From NCBI GenBank assembly GCA_031291595.1, contig JARLIU010000146.1, positions 1 to 33,179 of the forward strand: 33,179 bases of DNA. Reading direction: 5' to 3'. This DNA comes from Ancalomicrobiaceae bacterium. GTDB lineage: Bacteria > Pseudomonadota > Alphaproteobacteria > Rhizobiales > Ancalomicrobiaceae. Of this stretch, positions 8,609 to 16,624 are shown piece by piece. Under the pieces are notes generated by a model. That model had not been told where the DNA came from. It searched no databases and was given only the letters and a program-made list of their open reading frames with translations. Made by a program: the position numbers and the translations under genes. The first letter of the stretch is position 1; every line of letters begins with the position of its first letter.

Positions 8609-8959
8609 ATGACCAATACGGCGTATTACCAGAAAGGGCCGCGCATGAGCCAGGCCGTCAGCCACGGCGGCTTCGTCTACGTTGCCGGCCAGGTGGCGGA
8701 CGATCGCAAGGCGGGCATCGAAGAGCAGACACAACAGGTGCTCGGCAAGATCGAGGCCCTGCTCGCCGAGGCCGGAACGACCAAGTCGAAGCTCCTCGCC
8801 GTCAACGTCTTCCTGTCGGCGATCGGCGATTTCGACGCCATGAACAGCGTCTACGACGGCTGGATCGATCCGGAACGCCCGCCGGCGCGCGCCTGCACCG
8901 AGGCGCGTCTCGCTGACCCCGATCTCAGGGTCGAGATGACGGCCGTCGCCGCCGTTTGA
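8609..8959 (+). CDS. RidA family enamine/imine deaminase
   Basis: A 116-residue member of the RidA/YjgF/YER057c family, near the usual length. The conserved arginine that binds the substrate carboxylate is present in PPARACTEARL (R94), followed by the VEM glutamate region. RidA proteins hydrolyse 2-aminoacrylate and related imines to 2-oxo acids and ammonia. Sitting 36 bases after the PLP dehydratase-like gene, it is well placed to process that enzyme's product. AAAGGAAAG lies about 4 bases before the ATG. Confidence 0.88.
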   Translation: MTNTAYYQKGPRMSQAVSHGGFVYVAGQVADDRKAGIEEQTQQVLGKIEALLAEAGTTKSKLLAVNVFLSAIGDFDAMNSVYDGWIDPERPPARACTEARLADPDLRVEMTAVAAV

Positions 8960-8970
8960 CAGCCAGCAGC

Positions 8971-8993
8971 GGGGCGCGCCGGTCGTGCGCCCC
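8971..8993 (+). terminator. Intra-operon GC hairpin
   Basis: GGGGCGC (8971-8977) and GCGCCCC (8987-8993) form a perfect 7-bp stem around a 9-base loop, in the short gap between the RidA gene and the deacylase. No run of T follows, so it is more likely an mRNA-stability or partial attenuation element than a full terminator. Confidence 0.4.
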
Positions 8994-9014
8994 GCATCCG
9001 GACCGGAGACAAAG

Positions 9015-10028
9015 ATGCATACCGGCGTCGTACACGATATCGATTTCGCCGCCGATGGGCGGCAATCCGGATATCTCGCCATCCCCTATTCGATCGATCG
9101 ATCGCCCTACTACCAGATCAGGAGTCCCTACCTGCGTCTGAAGAACGGCGAGGGTCCGAGCGTCCTGTTAATGGCCGGCAACCATGGCGACGAGTACGAG
9201 GGCGAACTGCAGTTGACGCGACTGATGCGCCGGCTCGATCTGTCGCAGATCCGCGGCACGATCACGGTGCTGCCACTGGCCAACCTGCCGGCGGTGATGG
9301 CCGCGCGCCGCTGTTCGCCATTCGATGGCGGCAATATGAACCGTGCCTTTCCCGGCGATCCCCAAGGCGCGCCGACCAGTCGCATGGCCCACTTCCTCGA
9401 AACCGTGCTGTTTCCCCGCCACGAGGTGATCTTCGACATCCACGCCGGTGGTACCTCCATGGCCCACCTGCCCTGCCTCCTCATCGAGCGGCAGGCCGAT
9501 CCGGCACGCCATGCCCGCGCGCTCGACCTGCTCGGCGCCATGGGTCCCACCCATGCCTTCATTGCCGACAACGGCCCGGCAGCGCCGACGTCGATGGGTG
9601 CCGCAGCGCGGGCCGGGGCGATCGGGCTGTCCGGCGAATTCGGTGGCGGCGCCAGCGTGACACCTGAGAGCATGCGCTTCACCGCCCGGTGCATCGACCA
9701 GTTGCTCATCGCGCTCGGCATCGCTTCCGATCCGGTGCTCGGCACGCCTGCCACCTGCGAGCGGCCGAGGCTGCAGCTCTTGTCGCTCTGCCGCCACAGC
9801 CAGGGCGTCTATGCCACACGGCGCGGCTGGTTTGAGCCGGCGGTCGACGTCGGGGCGCGGGTCGCCGCCGGCGATGTCGCCGGCTGGTATCATGACCTCG
9901 AACGGCCCGAAGCGGCGGAAGAGACGCTGCGGTTCGCCGAGGCCGGCGTCGTCATCTCGCGCCGCCTGCACGCGGACAGTCAGGCGGGCGACTGCCTGAT
10001 CCAGGTGGCGGAACCGATCGAGGGCTGA
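9015..10028 (+). CDS. Succinylglutamate desuccinylase/aspartoacylase-family deacylase (DoeB-like)
   Basis: A 337-residue zinc carboxypeptidase-fold amidohydrolase. Zinc ligands are visible as GNHGDEYEG (H57, E60) and FDIHAGG (H143); NMNRAFPG is the family's arginine-containing loop and LSGEFGGG (E208) the likely catalytic glutamate. HGDEYEG resembles DoeB, the N-alpha-acetyl-diaminobutyrate deacetylase of ectoine breakdown, though no other ectoine genes are nearby. The start is the ATG at 9015 with GGAG 6 bases upstream; a longer open frame begins at 8985 inside the hairpin region. In this operon it probably removes an acyl group from an amino-acid amine. Exact acyl and amino parts are unknown. 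Confidence 0.85.
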   Translation: MHTGVVHDIDFAADGRQSGYLAIPYSIDRSPYYQIRSPYLRLKNGEGPSVLLMAGNHGDEYEGELQLTRLMRRLDLSQIRGTITVLPLANLPAVMAARRCSPFDGGNMNRAFPGDPQGAPTSRMAHFLETVLFPRHEVIFDIHAGGTSMAHLPCLLIERQADPARHARALDLLGAMGPTHAFIADNGPAAPTSMGAAARAGAIGLSGEFGGGASVTPESMRFTARCIDQLLIALGIASDPVLGTPATCERPRLQLLSLCRHSQGVYATRRGWFEPAVDVGARVAAGDVAGWYHDLERPEAAEETLRFAEAGVVISRRLHADSQAGDCLIQVAEPIEG

Positions 10029-10044
10029 GAAAGGACGCGCGATC

Positions 10045-11640
10045 ATGGCAGACCAGCAGACGGTCGTCCGTGGCGCCCGCATCATCGACGGCACCGGCGC
10101 GCCTTGGTTTCGCGGTGACCTGCTGATCGACGGCGGCCGCATTGCCGCCATCGGGCACACTCTCTCGGCCGGACCGGGCGCGGTCGTCGTCGACGCCGGC
10201 GAGCGTTATCTCGCGCCCGGCTTCATCGACGCGCACTGCCACGACGACCTGATCTTCCTGCGCGAGCCGGACCGGCCGGAAAAGGCGCATCAGGGCGTCA
10301 CCTCAATCGTCGTCGGCAACTGCTCGTTCTCGCTCTATCCGGCGACCGACGGGTCGCGCGAGGAATTGCGGCAGCACTTTTCCGGCCTGCTCGGCGAGAC
10401 GCGCGCGAGCGAGATCTTCGCCGATTTCGACGCCTACCGGCACCAACTGCATGGCGCGGGCATCGCCCTCAATCTCGTCTCGCTGGTCGGCCATGCCGCG
10501 TTGCGTCTCGCGGTGATGGGCTACGCCCGACGCGCGCCGATCCCGGCCGAGATCGAGGCGATGTGCGCGCTTCTGTCGGCACAGCTGTCGCAAGGCGCCG
10601 CCGGCCTGTCGCTCGGCCTGGTCTATCCGCCGAGCGCCTTTGCCGGCAGCGAAGAACTCATTGCGCTCGGCCGCACGGTCGCCGCCCACGGCAAGCTTGT
10701 AGCCGCTCACGTCCGCAGCTACGAGGCGGCGCTGATCCCGGCCATCGAGGAATTCTGCGACCTCCTCAGCAACGCCGGCGTCGCCGGCCTCTTGTCGCAT
10801 CTGCAATCGGCCGGACGGCCGAACTGGGGCAAGGTGCCCGCCGCCATCGAGCGCCTCGAGCGCTACCGGGCCGATGGCGTCGATGTCAGCTTCGACATGT
10901 ACCCCTATCCGGCCGGCTCCACTTGGCTCGCCCAGCTCATGCCGGCGGCGGCCTTCGACGGCGGCATCGCGGCGGCCAAGGCGCGCCTCGCCGACCCGAA
11001 AAGCCGCGCCGTCCTGCGCGACTGGATCGAGCACGGCGGCCCGGCCTTTCCGGGCGAGAGCAAGGTGGCGCTGATCGGCTGGGACAACGTTCGCCTGTCG
11101 GCCGTTGGCGTGGCGGAATTGAAACAGCTCGAGGGCCTCTCCATGCGCGCCGCGGCCGACCGGCTCGGCGTCGACGCCTTCGACCTGATGGCCCGCCTCA
11201 TCGACGCCGACGACGGCCAGACCGGCATCATCCTGTTTCAGCTCGCCGAGGACGACCTGCGCGCCGCCTGCTGCCATCGCCTGCACATGGTCGGCTCGGA
11301 CGGCCTGCCGCGTCCGGGAACCCGTCCGCATCCGCGCGCCTTCGGCACGTTTCCGCGCGTCGCCGGTCCGCTGCGGCGGGAAAACGGCTGGTTCTCCATC
11401 GAAGACGCGGTCAGGCGGATGACGTCGATCGCCGCCCAGCGCTTCGGCCTGTCCGATCGCGGCCTCGTGCGTCCGGGCATGGCCGCCGATCTCGTGCTGT
11501 TCGAGGATGCGGTGGCCGATCGGGCCAGCTTCGATGCGCCAACCGAATTGCCGACCGGCATTTCGCACGTCTGGGTCAATGGCGGGGCGGTGATCGCCGA
11601 TGGCGAACCGACCGGACAACGGCCTGGCCGCGTGCTGTAG
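10045..11640 (+). CDS. N-acyl-D-amino-acid deacylase (D-aminoacylase)
   Basis: A 531-residue amidohydrolase-3 superfamily member. HCHDD (H64, H66) gives the first metal pair, and VVGNCSF places C93 where the D-aminoacylase family has its zinc cysteine. Later HVRSYE, LLSHLQSAG and MVGSDGLPRPGTRPHPRAFGT are further metal and C-terminal motifs typical of the family; SD in the last motif holds the catalytic aspartate. The protein would release D-amino acids from N-acyl-D-amino acids in the cytoplasm. No signal peptide is seen. GAAAGGA lies upstream of the ATG. It is the clearest functional anchor in operon A and points to D-amino-acid chemistry. Confidence 0.88.
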   Translation: MADQQTVVRGARIIDGTGAPWFRGDLLIDGGRIAAIGHTLSAGPGAVVVDAGERYLAPGFIDAHCHDDLIFLREPDRPEKAHQGVTSIVVGNCSFSLYPATDGSREELRQHFSGLLGETRASEIFADFDAYRHQLHGAGIALNLVSLVGHAALRLAVMGYARRAPIPAEIEAMCALLSAQLSQGAAGLSLGLVYPPSAFAGSEELIALGRTVAAHGKLVAAHVRSYEAALIPAIEEFCDLLSNAGVAGLLSHLQSAGRPNWGKVPAAIERLERYRADGVDVSFDMYPYPAGSTWLAQLMPAAAFDGGIAAAKARLADPKSRAVLRDWIEHGGPAFPGESKVALIGWDNVRLSAVGVAELKQLEGLSMRAAADRLGVDAFDLMARLIDADDGQTGIILFQLAEDDLRAACCHRLHMVGSDGLPRPGTRPHPRAFGTFPRVAGPLRRENGWFSIEDAVRRMTSIAAQRFGLSDRGLVRPGMAADLVLFEDAVADRASFDAPTELPTGISHVWVNGGAVIADGEPTGQRPGRVL

Positions 11641-11690
11641 TCTCCGTTCCCCGCAAGCCGCTTGCGCCGCCCATTCAGAAGGCAAAATCC

Positions 11691-12881
11691 ATGCAACTCT
11701 CCATGTGGTCCTATCCGTGGGACATCCAGGATCTCGGCCTCGAGCGCACCGTCGCCGATCTCCGGGGCAGGGCCGGTCTCAACACCGTCTCGCTTGCCAC
11801 CTCCTACCACGCCGGCCGCTTCCTGCAGCCGCGCAGCCGGGAGCGCAAAGTCTACTTTCCCGAGGACGGCACGGTGTACTTCCGCACCACGCCGTCGCTC
11901 TGGGACGGCAAGGAGATCGTGCCGCTCGTCGCCCGCAACGTCGAGGACGGCGGCGACACGCTGGCCGACCTCGTCAGGGCGCGCGACGCCGGCGGCATGG
12001 CCGTCTCCTGCTGGACTGTGTGCCTGCACAACACCCGCCTTGGTATGCTGCATCCGAGCCACGTCACCCGCAACGCCTTCGGCAACCCCAACTACTACAA
12101 CCTCTGTCCGTCGAGCCCGGCGGCGCGCGACTATGTGGTGACGCTGATCGCGGACGTAACCCGGCACTACAAGCCCGATAGGATCGAACTCGAAAGCCCC
12201 AACTTCATGGGGTTCGCGCACGAGTTCCACCACGAGAAGGACGGCGTCGGCCTCTCCGCCGCGGACGATTTCCTGATGTCGCTGTGCTTCTGCGACCACT
12301 GCAGGGCGCGGGCGAAGGCTGCCGGCGTCGACGCCGAGGCGGCGCGAGCGACGGTGCGCGGCTTCATCGCCGAGATGTGCGAGCGCGAGATACCGGTGCG
12401 ACGCTTCCCCGATTTTCCCGCGGCCGGCATCGACACGTTCCGCGCCTACCCGGCACTTCACGACTATCTCGTCTGGCGCACGGAACCGGTGACCAGCCTC
12501 GTCGCCGCCATCCGTGCCGCCGCCGACCCGATGAGCCGCATCGTGCTCATCGACTTGAAGGACGGCTGGCTCGGTGGCGTCGATCTCGCGGCCGTTGGCC
12601 GGGTGTGCGACGGTGCCATCCTCTGCTGCTATGGCATGCCGCCGGATGAGGTGACGGCGCTGATCTCGGCCGGGCGCCAGACGCTCGGCCCGGGCAAGTA
12701 CCTCGGCGCCGGCTATCGGGTGTTCTATCCCGAGGTGCCGAGCGCCGGTGATCTCGCCGCCCGCGCCGCCGCGGCCGTCGCCGCCGGTGCCGACGGCATC
12801 AACTTCTACAACTACGGTCTCATTCCCGCCAAGCGCCTCGACTGGGTGCGCCGGGCGGTGGATGCCCTGCCTGCCACCTGA
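11691..12881 (+). CDS. Unrecognised conserved-looking protein, possibly TIM-barrel glycoside-hydrolase-like
   Basis: A 396-residue soluble protein that I cannot assign. It begins MQLSMWSYPWDI without a signal peptide. It contains LNTVSLATSYHAGRF, YFPEDGTVYFR, an acidic IELESPNFMGFAHE, a cysteine cluster CFCDHCRARA around residue 200, and late strands such as VLIDLKDGW and GADGINFYNYGL. The order of strands and the C-x-C-x-x-C element are reminiscent of uncharacterised beta/alpha-barrel glycoside hydrolase-like proteins, where such cysteines are common, but this is a resemblance only. The longer open frame upstream overlaps the D-aminoacylase gene, so the ATG at 11691 is used. It ends operon A and is probably its last enzyme. 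Confidence 0.75.
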   Translation: MQLSMWSYPWDIQDLGLERTVADLRGRAGLNTVSLATSYHAGRFLQPRSRERKVYFPEDGTVYFRTTPSLWDGKEIVPLVARNVEDGGDTLADLVRARDAGGMAVSCWTVCLHNTRLGMLHPSHVTRNAFGNPNYYNLCPSSPAARDYVVTLIADVTRHYKPDRIELESPNFMGFAHEFHHEKDGVGLSAADDFLMSLCFCDHCRARAKAAGVDAEAARATVRGFIAEMCEREIPVRRFPDFPAAGIDTFRAYPALHDYLVWRTEPVTSLVAAIRAAADPMSRIVLIDLKDGWLGGVDLAAVGRVCDGAILCCYGMPPDEVTALISAGRQTLGPGKYLGAGYRVFYPEVPSAGDLAARAAAAVAAGADGINFYNYGLIPAKRLDWVRRAVDALPAT

Positions 12882-12944
12882 CCGGTTCCGCCGCAGACCT
12901 CCCGGCATCCCCCCGGTAACGCTGTGCAGCCGGCTACCCCATAC

Positions 12945-12972
12945 TTGACTACATGAGTGGACAAGCTATCAT
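12945..12972 (+). promoter_or_regulatory. Probable sigma-70 promoter of operon B
   Basis: TTGACT (12945-12950), a 16-base spacer and TATCAT (12967-12972) form a good promoter, about 40 bases ahead of the binding-protein ATG at 13015. The spacer holds a variant of the palindrome found at the kinase promoter (see 12946-12963). Confidence 0.65.
12946..12963. promoter_or_regulatory. Candidate GntR operator at the operon B promoter
   Basis: TGACTACATGAGTGGACA matches the 18-base core of the palindrome at 21676-21693 at 14 of 18 positions, with the first nine bases identical. It lies across the -35 box and spacer, where a bound repressor would block polymerase. The shared sequence implies a common regulator; the GntR/FCD protein at 21956-22618 is the best candidate. 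Confidence 0.55.
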
Positions 12973-13014
12973 CTAGGGGCGATCGCGCGCTTCAACGATA
13001 CCAGGGGGAACACA

Positions 13015-14010
13015 ATGACGATCAAGGCAGCGCTTCTCGCCGCCGGTTTGGCTCTGGGCCTCGCCAGCCCTTCGGCGGCGGCCGACAAGTTCAAGATCGG
13101 CTACGACATCTATTTCGGCGGCAATTCGTGGTCGGTGCAGCTCTACAAGGAATTCCAGGCCGAAGCCGAGCGGCAGTCCGCCAAGGTGGACGTCACCTAC
13201 ACCGAATCCGAGCTCAAGGCGGACAAGCAGGTCGCCAACATCGAGGACCTCATCACCAAGGGCGTCGATGCCATCATTCTGACGCCGATCTCGCCGACCG
13301 CCGTCATTCCGGTGTTGAAGAAGGCCGAAGCCAAGCACATCAAGGTCGTTCTGCTCGCCTCCAAGATCAAGTCGCAGGACTATGACGCGCTCGTCACCGT
13401 CGACGACGTCGATTTCGGCAAGGCCGGCGCCGAATGGCTGGCCAAGACGCTGTCCGGCAAGGGCAAGATCATCGCCTTGAACGGCATCGCCGGCATTTCG
13501 GCGAGCGACGACCGCTGGGCCGGCGCTGAGGAAGTCTTCAAGAAATACCCCGGCATCAAGGTGGTGAGTGCCATCGAAGCGTCCTGGGACTATGCCAAGG
13601 CCAAGGTCGCGGTCTCCAATCTTCTCGCCGCCAACCCCGAAATCGACGGCATCTGGTCGCAGGGCGGCGGCATGACGCTCGGCGCCATCGATGCCTTCCA
13701 GGCGGCGCAGCGGCCGTTGGTGCCGATGACTGCCGAGGACAACAACGGCTATCTGAAGCGCTGGGCCGCGCTGAAGGCCGCCGGCTTCAAGTCGATCGCC
13801 CCGTCGAAGCCGACGTGGCTCGGGTCCGAGGCGCTCATCATCACGCTGAAGCTGCTCAACAAGCAAAGCGTGCCGAAGGACACCATCCTGCCGGTGCCGA
13901 TGATCACCGAGGACACGCTCGCCAAGTTCGTCCGCGCCGATCTGTCGGACTCGTTCTGGGCCAACACCCGTCTCAGCGACGATCAGGTGCGTGCCGCCTT
14001 CAAGGACTGA
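13015..14010 (+). CDS. CUT2-type sugar ABC transporter substrate-binding protein (operon B)
   Basis: A 331-residue periplasmic binding protein. Residues 1-22 form a short Sec signal peptide ending PSAA-ADKF. The mature protein shows the ribose-type fold: KIGYDIYFGGNSW, VANIEDLITKGVDAIILTPIS, GKGKIIALNGIAG and IDGIWSQGGGMTLGAIDA. CAGGGGGAA stands upstream of the ATG. It is only distantly similar to the operon A binding protein, so the two probably take different solutes. It leads operon B; a hairpin begins directly after its stop codon, which may keep its mRNA more abundant than that of the ATPase and permeases. Confidence 0.9.
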   Translation: MTIKAALLAAGLALGLASPSAAADKFKIGYDIYFGGNSWSVQLYKEFQAEAERQSAKVDVTYTESELKADKQVANIEDLITKGVDAIILTPISPTAVIPVLKKAEAKHIKVVLLASKIKSQDYDALVTVDDVDFGKAGAEWLAKTLSGKGKIIALNGIAGISASDDRWAGAEEVFKKYPGIKVVSAIEASWDYAKAKVAVSNLLAANPEIDGIWSQGGGMTLGAIDAFQAAQRPLVPMTAEDNNGYLKRWAALKAAGFKSIAPSKPTWLGSEALIITLKLLNKQSVPKDTILPVPMITEDTLAKFVRADLSDSFWANTRLSDDQVRAAFKD

Positions 14011-14051
14011 GGACGCCCGGATCGCCCGGTCGAATGACGGGAACGGCGTCC
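14011..14051 (+). terminator. Compound hairpin directly after the binding-protein stop
   Basis: GGACGCC (14011-14017) pairs with GGCGTCC (14045-14051), and inside it CCCG (14025-14028) pairs with CGGG (14038-14041). The element starts at the first base after the stop codon and is not followed by a T run. It probably protects the upstream mRNA from 3' decay or partly attenuates the downstream genes. Confidence 0.45.
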
Positions 14052-14155
14052 TGGACGGGCGCCGCCCTTCTCCGGAAATTCCGGTTGGTGACGGGCGCCG
14101 ATGCGTGCCCGCGCACCCGAAAGGCTCATTGCGCTTGAAAAGGACATGGCTGTTG

Positions 14156-15691
14156 ATGCCGGACCTGCTCGACACCGACACCTCGCCGCTGCTCGTCGTC
14201 GAAGGCATGTCCAAGGCCTTCGGCCGCAACAGCGTGCTCAGGGACGTGTCGTTCTCGCTGTTCGCCGGCGAGGTGCTGGCGCTCGTCGGCGAGAACGGGG
14301 CGGGCAAGTCGACGCTGATGAACATCCTGTCGGGCGGCCTCGGCCATGACCACGGTCGGATGAGCCTTGGCGGGGCCGACTATGCGCCGACGACGCCGAC
14401 CGAGGCCACCGCCGCCGGTGTCGCCATCGTTCACCAGGAGACGACGATCCTGCCGGACCTGACCGTGGCCGAAAACATCTTCTTCGGCAGCGAACCGCGC
14501 AACGCGCTGGGGCTGATCCGTCAGCGCGAATTGCACGTCCGGACCGCCCGTCTCCTCGCCGATCTTGACTTCGCCATCGCCCCGCACCGGCTCGGTCGCG
14601 ATCTCTCCGCCGCTGAACGGCAGATGGTCGAGATCGCCGGCGCCGTCAGCCGATCGCCGCGCCTGCTCATCCTCGACGAACCGACGGCATCGCTGTCCGC
14701 GGCGGCTGCGGCATCGGTGCTGCATCTGGTCGCGCGGCTGAAGGCGACCGGCATGGCCATCGTGTTCATCTCGCATCGTCTCGGCGAGGTGATCGGCAGC
14801 GCCGACCGGGTGGTGGTGCTGAAGGACGGAGAGATGACGCTTGAGGCGCTGCGCGGCGCCTTCACCCGCGACGACCTCGTCCAGGCGATGGTCGGGCGCA
14901 CCCTCAGCAACATCTTCCCCGAGCGCCCCGCCGACGTCTCGACCGCGCCCCGGCGCTTCAGGCTGCAGGCGGCTGGCAATTCCAGGCTGCCGCCGATCGA
15001 TCTGTGCGTGCATCGCGGCGAAGTGCTGGGCATCGCCGGGCTCGAAGGGCAAGGACAGAAGCCGCTGGCCGATGCGCTCTGCGGCTTGCGGCCGTTCACC
15101 TCCGGCCAGATCGAGATCGACGGCAAGCCGCTGCGCCTGCGCACGCCCGCAGCGGCGATTGCCGCCGGCATCGCCTCCATCCCCGACGACCGCCGCACCG
15201 AAGGCCTCGCCCTGACGCTCCCGATCCGGCTCAATCTCAGCCTGTTCGCGCTGCGGCGCGGTGCCCGCTTCGGCTTATTGTCGGTGGCCCGCGAGGCGGA
15301 CTTCGCTGAAGCAGCCCGCCGCCGCTACGACATCAAGGCGGTCAGTCTCGAACAGCCGGTCGGCCAGTTGTCCGGCGGCAACCAGCAGAAGGTGGTGTTC
15401 GCCCGCTGGCTCGCCGACGAACCCCGGCTGCTGGTGCTCTACGAGCCGACCAAAGGCGTCGACGTCGAGACCAAGGGCGAGATCTACCGCCTGATCGGCG
15501 AACTCACGCAGCGCGGCGTCGCCGTTCTGCTGATTTCCGGCGATCTCCTCGAGCTGATCGGCCTCAGCGACCGCATCCTGACGCTGTACGAGGGTCGCAT
15601 CTCCGGCGAGATCGCCCGCGACGCGTTCTCCGAAGAGGCGATCATGCACCTGGCCTCCGGCCCCGCACCGAGCGAGGCCGTCGATGCTTGA
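14156..15691 (+). CDS. CUT2-type sugar ABC transporter ATP-binding protein (operon B)
   Basis: A 511-residue duplicated ATPase. Domain 1 has Walker A GENGAGKST, a weak signature (LSAAERQMVEIAGAV) and Walker B LLILDEPTASL. In domain 2 the Walker A position is GLEGQGQ without lysine, the signature is LSGGNQQKVVFARWL, and Walker B is LLVLYEPTKGVDV, with tyrosine where aspartate is usual. Only site 1 is expected to hydrolyse ATP efficiently. The ATG at 14156 (MPDLLDTDTS) is preferred over an earlier in-frame start at 13991 that overlaps the binding-protein gene; AAAAGGA lies 11 bases before it. It overlaps the next permease by 8 bases. Confidence 0.9.
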   Translation: MPDLLDTDTSPLLVVEGMSKAFGRNSVLRDVSFSLFAGEVLALVGENGAGKSTLMNILSGGLGHDHGRMSLGGADYAPTTPTEATAAGVAIVHQETTILPDLTVAENIFFGSEPRNALGLIRQRELHVRTARLLADLDFAIAPHRLGRDLSAAERQMVEIAGAVSRSPRLLILDEPTASLSAAAAASVLHLVARLKATGMAIVFISHRLGEVIGSADRVVVLKDGEMTLEALRGAFTRDDLVQAMVGRTLSNIFPERPADVSTAPRRFRLQAAGNSRLPPIDLCVHRGEVLGIAGLEGQGQKPLADALCGLRPFTSGQIEIDGKPLRLRTPAAAIAAGIASIPDDRRTEGLALTLPIRLNLSLFALRRGARFGLLSVAREADFAEAARRRYDIKAVSLEQPVGQLSGGNQQKVVFARWLADEPRLLVLYEPTKGVDVETKGEIYRLIGELTQRGVAVLLISGDLLELIGLSDRILTLYEGRISGEIARDAFSEEAIMHLASGPAPSEAVDA

Positions 15692-16622
15692 GGGGTCGAT
15701 CCGCCGCAATCTCCTGATGACGCTGCCGGCCTTGGTGCTGGTCACCGCCATGGCCGCCATCACTGCCGGTGCTTCGCCGTCGTTCCTGGGCGAGACCAAT
15801 CTCGCCAATCTCTCCAGCCGCCTCTTACCGGTCGCGCTCGCCACCCTCGGTCAGGCGATCGTGCTGTTCGCCGGTTGCATCGACCTGTCGGTCGGCTCCG
15901 TCATCAGTCTGGCGACGGCCTTGATGGCGACGCTGTCGGTGCCGCTCGGCTGGGCCGTGGTGCCGCTGACGCTCATTGCCGGCGCGCTCTGCGGCGCGGT
16001 CACGGCGGCCGGCATCGACCGCTTCCGCATCAACCCGCTGGTGATGAGCCTTGCCTCCGCCGCCATGGTCAAGGGCGTGACGCTGCTGATCCTGCCGTCG
16101 CCGGGCGGCGAAGTCGACTACGGCTTCTACGCGTTGCTGTTCGAGAGCGACCGCCTGGTCGCGCCGCCGCTCGCCATCACCCTCCTCGTCTACGCGCTCG
16201 CCACGATCCTGCTCGGCTGGAGCCGCATGGGCCGCATCGTCTATGGTTACGGCTCGGATCCGCGCGCTGCTTTCGCTCGCGGCGCCTCGCCCCGGCGCGT
16301 CGTCTACGGCGTTTACATCGTCTCAGGGATGCTCGCTGCCGCCGCAGGCATGGTGCTGTCCATCCGCATCCTCTCCGGCGACCCGCTGATCGGCGACGCC
16401 TACACCCTCGACACGGTGTCGGCGGCGATCCTCGGCGGCGTGGCGCTCACCGGCGGGCGCGGCAACGTCATCGGCGCGCTGTTCGCCGCCGCGGCGCTGG
16501 TGCTCATCAACAACACCTTCAACCTGTTGGAACTCGACACCAATCTGCAGTCCATCGCCAAGGGCCTCATCTTCATTCTCGCGCTGGTGTTTTTCATGCG
16601 CGGCAAGGCGGGGGAGGCGTGA
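15684..16622 (+). CDS. CUT2-type ABC transporter permease 1 (operon B)
   Basis: A 312-residue integral membrane protein of the RbsC family. The family motif appears as FAGCIDLSVGSVISL (around residue 65). YGYGSDPRAAFARGAS is the usual cytoplasmic loop and AAILGGVALTGGRGNVIGALF the C-terminal conserved block. The start overlaps the ATPase gene by 8 bases. It would pair with the following permease to form the channel. Confidence 0.9.
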   Translation: MLEGSIRRNLLMTLPALVLVTAMAAITAGASPSFLGETNLANLSSRLLPVALATLGQAIVLFAGCIDLSVGSVISLATALMATLSVPLGWAVVPLTLIAGALCGAVTAAGIDRFRINPLVMSLASAAMVKGVTLLILPSPGGEVDYGFYALLFESDRLVAPPLAITLLVYALATILLGWSRMGRIVYGYGSDPRAAFARGASPRRVVYGVYIVSGMLAAAAGMVLSIRILSGDPLIGDAYTLDTVSAAILGGVALTGGRGNVIGALFAAAALVLINNTFNLLELDTNLQSIAKGLIFILALVFFMRGKAGEA

Positions 16623-16624
16623 CC

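Noticed and set aside
9015-10028. Ectoine degradation locus, suggested by the DoeB-like deacylase
   Set aside because: No DoeA ectoine hydrolase, aminotransferase or ectoine-type transporter is present; the neighbours point to D-amino acids.
11238-12908. A 556-codon minus-strand open frame opposite the D-aminoacylase tail and the unknown gene
   Set aside because: Low-complexity antisense shadow spanning two plus-strand genes; no domain or ribosome-binding site.
14070-14090. CCGGAAATTCCGG as a terminator hairpin in the operon B gap
   Set aside because: The arms are separated by a single base, so it cannot fold as an RNA hairpin; at most a minor protein site.
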